A stretch of 64,000 bases of DNA from NCBI GenBank assembly GCA_947451385.1, contig CANFYZ010000001.1:1-64000 (forward strand). The letters are read 5' to 3'. Made by a program: the position numbers and the translations under genes. The number at the start of each line of letters is the position of its first letter. Position 1 is the stretch's first letter. The notes under the pieces were generated by a model that saw only the letters and a program-made list of their open reading frames with translations, made no database searches and was not told the DNA's origin. The DNA comes from Comamonadaceae bacterium (GTDB lineage Bacteria > Pseudomonadota > Gammaproteobacteria > Burkholderiales > Burkholderiaceae_C). Below are positions 37,918 to 46,523 of this stretch, piece by piece.

Positions 37918-38750
37918 CAGTGGGTCTTCAAATCATGCAAGTGAATGATGCGTTGCACAAAATGGCCCAACCCGCCTTCTTCATATTGCTTGCGGTCCAG
38001 TTCGCTGGTCGCCGTCGCTAACTTTCTGAAGTCTCTGGCCGCACTGCTGGTGGGCGCAAATTCCGTCACAGCCTTGTGATTTTCAGCGGCTTCGACCATC
38101 AACTCATCTTGGCCAATGCTGCCCAAATAATGCAGCTCGCGATTCAGGAACTTGGTGGCGACCGTGTTCAGGTGGTCAAATAACTTTTTACCCTCGTCAG
38201 CGCTCGGTGCGCCATTCACGATGACGTAAATGCGGTCGAGCCCAAAGTCACTGCACAAAATTTTGATCATGGCATAGGCATCTGCCAAACCGTCTTTGTC
38301 GCCATGCCGCACCACCACAAAGCGGCGTCCCGTGCAGGCCATGAACGACAGCACGGAGGGGTCGGTACCTGGCGGCAAATCAATGATCAAAAAATCCAGC
38401 TGTTCTTCCAAATCGCTGAATTGCTTCAGCGCCCGTGTAGCCTGGTCCGGGCTCAGTTTCGTCATCTGATCGATGGTGTTGGCGCCATCAATCAACTGAA
38501 TTCCATAGTGACGCGAGTGGATGATGTCTTTTAAGCTTTTGCCGCCGCTGATGAAATCAGCCAAGCTCAACGGGCACTTGGAGCCCAGCGCCACTTGGGC
38601 GTTGGAGGCACTGGTGTTGGCGTCCAGCAGCATGACGTTGTAATTCATGTCATGCAAGGCGACCGCCAGATTGACCGACACCGTCGTCTTGCCGATCCCC
38701 GATTTACCACTGGTGATGCCAATGACTTGTGTGTGCGTTGGCTTGTCCAT
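37917..38750 (-). CDS. ParA/MinD-superfamily ATPase, FlhG-like
   Basis: VIGITSGKSGIGKTTVSVNLAVAL (deviant Walker A); LDFLIIDLPPGTDPSVLSF (Walker B region); FlhG-like overall layout. Confidence 0.88.
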   Translation of the reverse strand: MDKPTHTQVIGITSGKSGIGKTTVSVNLAVALHDMNYNVMLLDANTSASNAQVALGSKCPLSLADFISGGKSLKDIIHSRHYGIQLIDGANTIDQMTKLSPDQATRALKQFSDLEEQLDFLIIDLPPGTDPSVLSFMACTGRRFVVVRHGDKDGLADAYAMIKILCSDFGLDRIYVIVNGAPSADEGKKLFDHLNTVATKFLNRELHYLGSIGQDELMVEAAENHKAVTEFAPTSSAARDFRKLATATSELDRKQYEEGGLGHFVQRIIHLHDLKTH

Positions 38751-38773
38751 CGAAAGCTCCCAGATGCAAAAAA

Positions 38774-39196
38774 TTAATCAAAATTGTGTTTTTCGCCAAA
38801 GCTGACATCGTAATCCAGCATCAACTCTTCCCCGGACCGGATCGCCTTCAAGGTCACCAGTTGGCCATTTTTCAGGTACTTCACGCTGGGTTTTTTAGAG
38901 TGATTCAAATAAACCGCCATGTTCATGGTGTTCATACCCACCGAGGGGATGTGCATGACCTCGTCGGTGTAATAGCAAAACATATCGAGTTCTTTGCGCA
39001 CCCCTTTGGGAAGACCCTTCAGCTCTTTGTGGGTCAGTGGAATCTCTTCCACTTTGTGCCAGGTGCGCATCGGATTCACCCCCTTGGGGATGGCGCGCAC
39101 GGCGAACACACCGATACCGTGCACCGGAGACACCCCCAGTCGGCAGTAAACCTCTTCATGCAAGTGTTTCAGCAACTTCTTTTTAATCTTGGACAT
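38774..39196 (-). CDS. SET-domain protein (putative lysine methyltransferase)
   Basis: VHGIGVFAVRAIPKGV; YLNHSKKPSVKYLKNGQLVTLKAIRSGEELMLDYD. Confidence 0.85.
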   Translation of the reverse strand: MSKIKKKLLKHLHEEVYCRLGVSPVHGIGVFAVRAIPKGVNPMRTWHKVEEIPLTHKELKGLPKGVRKELDMFCYYTDEVMHIPSVGMNTMNMAVYLNHSKKPSVKYLKNGQLVTLKAIRSGEELMLDYDVSFGEKHNFD

Positions 39197-39207
39197 GGCA
39201 GAGCGAG

Positions 39208-39240
39208 CAGGGTTCAGGGTTCAGGGTTCAGCGTTCAGGG
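39208..39240. repeat. Heptanucleotide tandem repeat (GGTTCAG)n between the SET and GNAT-like genes
   Basis: gcagggttcagggttcagggttcagcgttcaggg. Confidence 0.85.
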
Positions 39241-40107
39241 AACACGGTGGATCCGATTCCAAACTTCGGGTTTGAAATCCGTGTGCAAAGGTGACGTGGT
39301 GTCCAGCGCCAACGGATGATCGGGGTCGGTCATGGCCAAGGCAAAAATGGGCTCAAAGTCAGTCACAAACAAAGCCTTGTAGCCATAGTCGTCCACCGGG
39401 CCGAGGTTGTAATATTTGTAGCCATTCTCGGCGGTCCAGCGCGAAGCCAGCAGGCAAGCATAAATGCCGGGGGATTTGTTTTTGTAGTCCCGGTTCCACT
39501 GGCAAAAGCTCCCGTAAACCTGCTGCCGCTCGGGCAACAAAATGGACACATCGGTGAGCACCAAATCACCATTGGCGGCATGCACTTTGATGATCAACAG
39601 ATCCAAATTGCGGATGTAATCCACAAAGCCTTCCACTTCATGGTCGTGGATGTAGTAGCTGGCGAAATGCTCGCCACCCATGGCATAGACATCGTCTACC
39701 GAAACCTCGCGACCGGCGACCACGGTGAATGTGGTCTCAAAGTCCTTGCACAATTTGTCCAGCTCTTTGAATTTTCGGCTTCGACGCGGGTCGCTCCAAA
39801 ACGCTTCTGAGCCGGCGTGCACCAAGCCGTATTTGTCATTGATGGGCACGCCATAAGGACTTTCGGGGGGTACCGCATAGACGATGAACGGCTTGGGGGC
39901 CATTTCCAACATGGCGGGCGACACATCCACATAAGGGCACAAAGCATCCCAGCGCGAGGTGTAGTACAAAATTTCTTCGTGGTAGCTTTCGACGAACAAA
40001 TTTTCAGCCGTCCAGGACTGATTGCCCAAAACCTGAACTTCAAGATGGATCGCATCTTCTTCGGAGGCTTCAGTGCAAACCTCTTCTTCTGCTAACTGCA
40101 TGCTCAT
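39235..40107 (-). CDS. GNAT-fold-like transferase (uncharacterised)
   Basis: C-terminal NKSPGIYACLLASRWTAENGYKYYNLGPVDDYGYKALFVTDFEPIF resembles GNAT / aminoacyl-protein transferase C-terminal pattern; ATGA overlap with upstream gene supports start at 40107. Confidence 0.6.
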   Translation of the reverse strand: MSMQLAEEEVCTEASEEDAIHLEVQVLGNQSWTAENLFVESYHEEILYYTSRWDALCPYVDVSPAMLEMAPKPFIVYAVPPESPYGVPINDKYGLVHAGSEAFWSDPRRSRKFKELDKLCKDFETTFTVVAGREVSVDDVYAMGGEHFASYYIHDHEVEGFVDYIRNLDLLIIKVHAANGDLVLTDVSILLPERQQVYGSFCQWNRDYKNKSPGIYACLLASRWTAENGYKYYNLGPVDDYGYKALFVTDFEPIFALAMTDPDHPLALDTTSPLHTDFKPEVWNRIHRVP

Positions 40108-40553
40108 GTCGACTTCCGAACAGTCCAAGGGCTCAGGGGCAGCGCTTCCAACTCAAAATAATCGGTATCGATGGCGTAGTTTTTCGCCAAAAATGTCCGG
40201 TCCGATTGCTCCAACCCCAGAATCAAGTCAGCCATCCGAGACAGGTGCATTGAAGCCTCGCTGGCGGGATGGGCCAGTTGCTCAAAATAAGTAGATTTCA
40301 AAGGGCATTCCACATCAAAGTAGAAACTTCGGGTTTGCGGCGCATAGGACAGGGGGTAGAGCTTGCAGCTGACCGGTTTGGCTTCGCCCAGATTGCAACC
40401 GGCAGGACCTAAATGGTCGCAGCGGGTTTCAATGCACACCTTGCCATAAATTTTCTTTTCCTGTCGCGTCAAAGTCACTTCCAGGGGCGGATAGTCCGCA
40501 TCCACATGGCAGCAGCGCTGGCATTGGGCGCAATGGTCAAAAAGCATAGGCAA
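40104..40553 (-). CDS. YkgJ/CxxCxxCC-type cysteine cluster protein
   Basis: FDHCAQCQRCCHVDADYPPLEVTL...ETRCDHLGPAGCNLGEAKPVSCKLYPL. Confidence 0.88.
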   Translation of the reverse strand: MPMLFDHCAQCQRCCHVDADYPPLEVTLTRQEKKIYGKVCIETRCDHLGPAGCNLGEAKPVSCKLYPLSYAPQTRSFYFDVECPLKSTYFEQLAHPASEASMHLSRMADLILGLEQSDRTFLAKNYAIDTDYFELEALPLSPWTVRKST

Positions 40554-40622
40554 CTACTGTTTATTCACGCAACCCCGAACATGGCGAGTCTGGGCAGGAT
40601 GCGCTCGAAAAAATTTTTAGAT

Positions 40623-40651
40623 ACTTTAAATGTAATTGACTGTTTTATCAA
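40623..40651 (-). promoter_or_regulatory. Candidate sigma70-type promoter TTGATA-N17-TAAAGT for the YkgJ-GNAT-SET-ParA operon
   Basis: Direct reading on the minus strand in an AT-rich intergenic region. Confidence 0.4.
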
Positions 40652-40778
40652 TTGAATTCACCATAAATTTCAATTCAGTTGGCGGTTCAACGTCCCATAC
40701 TTCGTTAAAAAAGGCGACAGGGCCAAGCGCGTATGCGTGATTGAATGCAAGCGTTCAACATCAACAAAGGTCAGCAGC

Positions 40779-41552
40779 ATGGGCAAACAACTAGAAGGGC
40801 AAGTGGCGTGGATCACTGGCGGTGGCAGTGGCATTGGCCTGGCTGGGGCCATGGCCTTGGTGCAAGCGGGTGCGCACGTGGTCATCAGCGGACGCAACGC
40901 CGCCACCAATGAAAGTGCCTTGCACAGCTTGCAAGCGCTGGGCAGTGCCCAAGCCCTGCTCTTGGATGTTGCCGACAAGCATGCGGTCAAGGCCGCAGCC
41001 GACCGCATTTTGGCGGAACACGGCCGGATTGATATTTTGGTCAACAGCGCAGGCACGAATGCGACTCAACGCAATTTCGATGTCCTCACAACCGACGCTT
41101 GGGACGATGTGGTGGGCATCAATTTTTCAGGCTCGTTTTACTGCGTTCATGCCGTGCTGCCAGCCATGCGCGCACAACAAAGTGGTTTGATCATCAACGT
41201 CTCATCGTGGGCCGGGTTGTACGCCACCAAGCTCACCGGTCCGGCTTACAACACCACCAAACGCGCCGTGTTGGCATTGACCGAGTCCATCAACATGGAA
41301 GAGTGCATGCACGGCATCCGCGCCACCTCGCTGTTGCCCGGCGAAGTCGCCACGCCCATCATGGAAAAGCGCCCGACCCCGCCATCGCAGGAACAACGCG
41401 ACCTGATGGTGCAGGCGCAAGACATGGGCGAAGCGATTTTGTTCATTGCACAAATGCCAGCGCGGGCGTGTATCAATGAACTGGTGATCTCGCCGACGCA
41501 CAACCGCTTTTACCTGGGCGGCTTAGAAACCCCGCCCCCACGCCCTCATTGA
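40779..41552 (+). CDS. SDR family oxidoreductase
   Basis: MGKQLEGQVAWITGGGSGIGLAGAMALVQAGAHVVISGRN; YNTTKRAV. Confidence 0.93.
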   Translation: MGKQLEGQVAWITGGGSGIGLAGAMALVQAGAHVVISGRNAATNESALHSLQALGSAQALLLDVADKHAVKAAADRILAEHGRIDILVNSAGTNATQRNFDVLTTDAWDDVVGINFSGSFYCVHAVLPAMRAQQSGLIINVSSWAGLYATKLTGPAYNTTKRAVLALTESINMEECMHGIRATSLLPGEVATPIMEKRPTPPSQEQRDLMVQAQDMGEAILFIAQMPARACINELVISPTHNRFYLGGLETPPPRPH

Positions 41553-41591
41553 ACCGCCATCACTCTGCTGTTTTGATTCAGAAAGCTCTCC

Positions 41592-42476
41592 ATGACCGAT
41601 GCCACCCCCTACACGCCGCCCAAGATTTGGACCTGGAACAAAGCCAACGGCGGCCGCTTTGCCAACATCAACCGCCCGGTGGCCGGCGCCACGCATGAAC
41701 AAGAGCTGCCGCGCGGCAAACACCCGATGCAGCTGTATTCATTGGCCACGCCCAATGGCGTGAAGGTGACGATCATGCTGGAGGAGCTGCTGGCCGCAGG
41801 CCACAGCGGTGCCGAATACGATGCCTGGCTGATCCGCATCAACGAGGGCCAGCAATTTGGCAGCGGCTTTGTCGGCGCCAACCCCAACTCCAAGATCCCG
41901 GCCTTGCTCGACTGCAGCGGCAGCGAACCGGTGCGGGTGTTCGAGTCCGGTTCCATCTTGATGTACCTGGCCGAAAAGTTTGGTGTGTTTTTGCCCACCG
42001 AACCCGCCCAGCGCGCCGAATGCCTGTCGTGGCTGTTTTGGCAAATGGGCAGCGCGCCTTACCTGGGCGGCGGCTTTGGTCACTTTTACGCTTATGCACC
42101 GTTCAAGATCGAGTACGCGATCGACCGCTTTGCCATGGAGGTCAAGCGCCAGATGGATGTGCTGAACCAGCGCCTGGCGCAGCACCGATTCATTGCCGGC
42201 GACGACTACACCATCGCCGACATGGCCATTTGGCCCTGGTATGGCGGCATGGCCAAAGGCCAGTTGTATGAGGGCGGCGAATTTTTGCAAGTGCAGGAGT
42301 ACACCCATGTGATCCGCTGGGCCGATGAGATCGCGCAGCGCCCTGCCGTGCGCCGTGGCCGCATGGTGAACCGCGTGATGGGGCCTTTGAACACCCAGTT
42401 GCACGAGCGCCACGACGCCAGCGACTTCGATACCCAAACCCAAGACAAGCTGCAAGCCGCAGCCACCAAATCATGA
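41592..42476 (+). CDS. yghU: YghU-like glutathione S-transferase (disulfide-bond oxidoreductase)
   Basis: PPKIWTWNKANGGRFANINRPVAGATHEQELPRGKHPMQLYSLATPNGVKVTIMLEE. Confidence 0.9.
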   Translation: MTDATPYTPPKIWTWNKANGGRFANINRPVAGATHEQELPRGKHPMQLYSLATPNGVKVTIMLEELLAAGHSGAEYDAWLIRINEGQQFGSGFVGANPNSKIPALLDCSGSEPVRVFESGSILMYLAEKFGVFLPTEPAQRAECLSWLFWQMGSAPYLGGGFGHFYAYAPFKIEYAIDRFAMEVKRQMDVLNQRLAQHRFIAGDDYTIADMAIWPWYGGMAKGQLYEGGEFLQVQEYTHVIRWADEIAQRPAVRRGRMVNRVMGPLNTQLHERHDASDFDTQTQDKLQAAATKS

Positions 42477-43102
42477 TCACCCTGTACGACTGCAGCACCG
42501 CCCCCAGCCCCCGTCGCGCCCGCCTGCTGCTGGCGGCCAAGGGCATCGCCCACGACACGGTCGAGATCGACCTGCGCAGCGGCGAACAAATGGGCGAAGC
42601 CTATCGCCAGATCAACCCGCAGTGCACGGTGCCCGCCCTGCGCACCGAAGAAGGCGATGTGTTCACCGACAACGCCGCCATCGCCGCCTACCTGGAAGCG
42701 CGTTACCCGCAAGTGCCCCTGCTGGGCGTCACGCCGCAAGACAAAGCCGAGATTGCCAGCTGGCAGTGGCGCATCGAGTTCGAGGGTCTAATGCCGGTGG
42801 CCGAGGTGCTGCGCAACACCTCGCCCGCCATGGTCAACCGCGCCCTGCCAGGGCCGGTCAATTACGCGCAGATTCCGGCCCTGGCCGAGCGTGGCCAAGC
42901 CCGGCTGCAGCACTTTATGAACGTGCTGAACGAACGACTCGAAGGGCATGATTTCATTGCGGCCAACCAGTTGAGCATTGCCGACATCACCGCCGTGGTC
43001 GGGGTGGACTTTGCCCGCGCCGCCAAAGTCAAGCCTGACGAACGCCACCCGCATTTGCTGCGCTGGCGCGCGGCCATGGGCCAGCTGCCGTTCATGCAGT
43101 AA
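42473..43102 (+). CDS. Glutathione S-transferase family protein
   Basis: MITLYDCSTAPSPRRARLLLAAKGIAHDTVEIDL; ATGA overlap with yghU-like gene. Confidence 0.93.
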   Translation: MITLYDCSTAPSPRRARLLLAAKGIAHDTVEIDLRSGEQMGEAYRQINPQCTVPALRTEEGDVFTDNAAIAAYLEARYPQVPLLGVTPQDKAEIASWQWRIEFEGLMPVAEVLRNTSPAMVNRALPGPVNYAQIPALAERGQARLQHFMNVLNERLEGHDFIAANQLSIADITAVVGVDFARAAKVKPDERHPHLLRWRAAMGQLPFMQ

Positions 43103-43110
43103 CGCCCTTG

Positions 43111-43139
43111 GCCACGCCGCCCCGGTGCGGGGCGGTGGC
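43111..43139. terminator. Hairpin CCGCCCCG-GTG-CGGGGCGG with outer GCCA/TGGC pairing
   Basis: Direct reading between convergent GST and HD-domain genes. Confidence 0.6.
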
Positions 43140-43146
43140 GCGCCAA

Positions 43147-43725
43147 TCAGCTTTCCAGCGCCGGTTTGTAGATCGAGTTGATCGGTTGCGCCATGACCCG
43201 GCGCAACAGGGGCTCGAACTCTTGCAAAGGCAAGGTGTCGTAGGCGGCATCGAAAGCCGGTTCGTCATACAGCGCAATGAACTCTTCGGTGCGCGTGTAA
43301 TGGGCATGGCCTTGGAACATGTCCCGCATATGCCGGTCCATGCCCAGGTGGTGGAAAAAGTGATAGCCCTGGAAGATGCCGTGGTTTTGCACCATCCACA
43401 AATTGGCTTCTGAGACAAAGGGCTTGAGAATCGCCGCCGCAATGTCGGGGTGATTGAAGGTGCCCAAGGTGTCGCCAATGTCATGCAGCAAAGCGCAAAC
43501 CACGTATTCGTCGTCTCGCCCGTCACGCAGTGCGCGGGTGCCGGTTTGCAGGCAATGGGTGAATCGGTCCACCGGAAAGCCGCCGTAGTCGCCATCGAGC
43601 AGCTTCAAATGCGCCATCACCCGGTCAGGCAGGGTTTGCGAAAACTGCATGAACTCACCGGCAATCGCCTGCCAGTCCGCCTGGGTGCTGTCTTGCATGC
43701 GGGTGAATTGGGCGCGAGCGTTCAT
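43147..43725 (-). CDS. HD-domain protein
   Basis: DDEYVVCALLHDIGDTLGTFNHPDIAAAILKPFVSEANLWMVQNHGIFQGYHFFHHLG. Confidence 0.85.
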   Translation of the reverse strand: MNARAQFTRMQDSTQADWQAIAGEFMQFSQTLPDRVMAHLKLLDGDYGGFPVDRFTHCLQTGTRALRDGRDDEYVVCALLHDIGDTLGTFNHPDIAAAILKPFVSEANLWMVQNHGIFQGYHFFHHLGMDRHMRDMFQGHAHYTRTEEFIALYDEPAFDAAYDTLPLQEFEPLLRRVMAQPINSIYKPALES

Positions 43726-43809
43726 CTCAGTCTCCGTGGGGGGTCAAAAGCCAAGGTTAAGCGCGCTTGGGGCCCGCGGCTGTCCAGCAGATGACAGCAC
43801 GCCCTCCCC

Positions 43810-46479
43810 TCAGCCCCGCCGTTCGCTGTGGGGAAGGCGGGTTGACATCCAGCGGTAAAAAAAGTTTTTGGCCACCTGCACGCAGGCCAAATACAGCAAG
43901 GTCATGCCGAGCATAATGAAATAAAAGTGCCAAGGGGGCGCCACAAAGCCAAAGTATGTCCCGAGCGGCGTCAAGGGCAACACCACGGCCAACAGCACGA
44001 TAGACAGCGAGGTCAAAGCCAGCGCCCAGTGGGGTCTGCTTTTGAAGGGGTTGCCGCGGGTGCGGATGACAAAAATCACCAACACCTGGGTGCACAGCGA
44101 CTCCACAAACCAGCCGGTTTGAAACAGCGCTTCGTGCGCGTTCAAGACCCGCCACAAAACGTAAAAAGTGAGAAAGTCAAACAGCGAGCTGATCGGCCCA
44201 ATGACCAGCATGAAGTTGCGAATAAAAGCCAAATCCAAAATGCGTGGCTGCGCCAATTCACTGGCGTCGACCTCGTCCAGAGGAATCGGTATCTCTGACA
44301 GGTCATACAAAATATTGTTCAGCAATATTTGGGTCGGCAACATCGGCAAAAAAGGCAAAAACAGCGCCGCACCGGCCATGCTGAACATATTGCCAAAGTT
44401 GGAGCTGGTGCCCATCAGGATGTATTTCATGATGTTGCCAAAGGTGCGTCGCCCCTCCATCACGCCGGCGTGCACCACGCCCAGGTCTTGCTCCAGCAAA
44501 ATCATGTCGGCGGCCGCTTTGGCCACATCCACCGCCGAGTCCACCGAAAGCCCGACATCGGCGGCGTGCAGCGAGGGTGCGTCGTTGATGCCATCGCCCA
44601 TGTAACCCACCACATGGCCATTCGCTTTCAGGGCGCGAATCACCTGTTGCTTCTGGCTGGGATTGACGCGACAAAATAAATTCACTTGCTCCACCCGCCG
44701 TTGCAAAGACGGCTCGTCCAACTGGGCGATTTCTTTGCCCAGCAACACCCCTTGCACCGCAATGCCCAATTGCGCGCAGACATGTTGCGTGACCAAATCG
44801 CTGTCGCCCGTAACCACCTTGATGCGCACGCCCGCAGCTTGCAAGCGGGCCAGCGCACTGGCGGCACTGGCTTTGGGCGGATCCAGAAAAGCCGCAAAAC
44901 CCGCCAACACCAGTTCCGACTCGTCGTTCAGCACCGCCGCCGCGTGATCGCGCGGTACTTCGCGCCAGGCAATGCCCAGCACCCGCAAACCCTGGGCCTC
45001 CATGGCGTGGTATTGCTGCCGCACCTGATCGCCCAAGCGCGGGTCCATGGCCTGCGGCGCAGCGTCCTGCTGAAAGCTGACGTGGCTGCATAAGCGAACG
45101 ATTTCTTCGGCCGCGCCCTTGGCGACCAACCAGCGCCGGGTGCCATCGTCGACCAACACCGAAACGCAGCGTCGTTCAAAATCAAAAGGAATTTCATCGA
45201 TCTTGCGCCACGCACTGACATCGACTTGGGATTGGCTCAGGATGGCTTCGTCCAAAGGACTTTTCAGGCCGGTTTCGAAATAGCTGTTCAGATAGGCCAG
45301 CATCAGCACCTGGTCGCTGGGGTTGCCGGCCAAATCGAGGTGGCTCTCCAAACGGATTCGAGCCTCGGTCAAGGTGCCCGTCTTGTCGGTGCAAAACACA
45401 TCCATGGAGCCCAAGTCTTGGATGGCGGTTTGCCGCTTGACGATCATCTTGAGTTGGGCCAAGCGCATCGCGCCACGCGACAACGTGATGGACACCACCA
45501 TGGGCAGCAACTCGGGCGTCAAGCCCACGGCCAGGGCCACGGCAAACAAAAACGACTCCAGCCAGGGCTTGTGGAACCAGGCGTTGACCAGCAGCACAAA
45601 CAGCACCAGCACCACCGTGAGCCACATGATCAACATGCCAAAACGGCGTGTGCCCAGCTCAAACGAGGTGGCTTGCGCGGGTTGCGCCATGCTGTGTGCA
45701 ATATCGCCCATGGCCGTTTGCATGCCGGTTTTCACCACCCGAATACGGGCGCTGCCGCCAATCACCGACGAGCCCATGAACACCGCATTGCTGGCCTCTT
45801 GCATATCGGTGGCCTCTGGCCCCAAGCGGCCCGCATGCTTTTCAACCGGAAAAGACTCGCCGGTGAGGAGCGATTGGTTCACAAAAAAATCTTTGGCCTC
45901 CAACACCAAACCATCGGCGGGAATCAAGTCACCGGCGGCGAGCACGGCCACATCCCCCGGAACCACTTCGTGCACAGGAACCGACACCGGCCCACCGTCG
46001 CGCCAGACGGTGGCCCGCACCGACACCGATTGACGTAATTTGTCAGCCGCCGCATTGGCTTTGAATTCCTGCACAAAATCCAGGCTGACGCTGAGCATCA
46101 CGATCGCGCTGATGATGGCAAAGTTGGTGACCTCGCCGGTCAGGGCCGAGACCCCGCTGGCGATCAACAGCACCACCACCAACGGATTTTTAAAGCGCGA
46201 GACAAACTGCCAGAGCAAAGCGTGCGCCGCCTGGGGGCGCAATGCGTTTGGACCGAACTCGGCCAAGCGCTGGGCCACCTCGGCAGAGGTCAGCCCGTGA
46301 TTTTCAGAAGCACCAGGGTCTTCGCTGAGCCACCAGGGTGATTCAGTGTGATTTGCAACGTGATCTGCAGAGTGATCTGCAGGGTGATCTGCAGAGAGTT
46401 CGTCAGGGTGAGCTTCGTGGGGTAATGGGTAAGCCATGTCCCATGGTAAGAAGGACTGAAGCCCATGATCTTGACGCAA
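43810..46479 (-). CDS. mgtA: Magnesium-translocating-type P-type ATPase
   Basis: VFCTDKTGTLTEARI; MGDGINDAPSLHAADVGLSVDSAVDVAKAAADMILLEQDL; MgtA-like FKNPLVVVLLIASGVSALTGEVTNF. Confidence 0.92.
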   Translation of the reverse strand: MRQDHGLQSFLPWDMAYPLPHEAHPDELSADHPADHSADHVANHTESPWWLSEDPGASENHGLTSAEVAQRLAEFGPNALRPQAAHALLWQFVSRFKNPLVVVLLIASGVSALTGEVTNFAIISAIVMLSVSLDFVQEFKANAAADKLRQSVSVRATVWRDGGPVSVPVHEVVPGDVAVLAAGDLIPADGLVLEAKDFFVNQSLLTGESFPVEKHAGRLGPEATDMQEASNAVFMGSSVIGGSARIRVVKTGMQTAMGDIAHSMAQPAQATSFELGTRRFGMLIMWLTVVLVLFVLLVNAWFHKPWLESFLFAVALAVGLTPELLPMVVSITLSRGAMRLAQLKMIVKRQTAIQDLGSMDVFCTDKTGTLTEARIRLESHLDLAGNPSDQVLMLAYLNSYFETGLKSPLDEAILSQSQVDVSAWRKIDEIPFDFERRCVSVLVDDGTRRWLVAKGAAEEIVRLCSHVSFQQDAAPQAMDPRLGDQVRQQYHAMEAQGLRVLGIAWREVPRDHAAAVLNDESELVLAGFAAFLDPPKASAASALARLQAAGVRIKVVTGDSDLVTQHVCAQLGIAVQGVLLGKEIAQLDEPSLQRRVEQVNLFCRVNPSQKQQVIRALKANGHVVGYMGDGINDAPSLHAADVGLSVDSAVDVAKAAADMILLEQDLGVVHAGVMEGRRTFGNIMKYILMGTSSNFGNMFSMAGAALFLPFLPMLPTQILLNNILYDLSEIPIPLDEVDASELAQPRILDLAFIRNFMLVIGPISSLFDFLTFYVLWRVLNAHEALFQTGWFVESLCTQVLVIFVIRTRGNPFKSRPHWALALTSLSIVLLAVVLPLTPLGTYFGFVAPPWHFYFIMLGMTLLYLACVQVAKNFFYRWMSTRLPHSERRG
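46349..46396. repeat. 12-nt tandem repeat TGATCTGCAGRG (about 4 units) encoding (A/S/H)DH-rich N-terminus of the P-type ATPase
   Basis: tgatttgcaacg/tgatctgcagag/tgatctgcaggg/tgatctgcagag. Confidence 0.9.
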
Positions 46480-46523
46480 ATCAAGTCATGTGAGGGCGCC
46501 GGCGACCCCAGGCCAAAGCAACT

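Noticed and set aside
37917-38750. Chromosome or plasmid partition ParA
   Set aside because: No ParB or parS-like element nearby, and the sequence layout is closer to FlhG/MinD.
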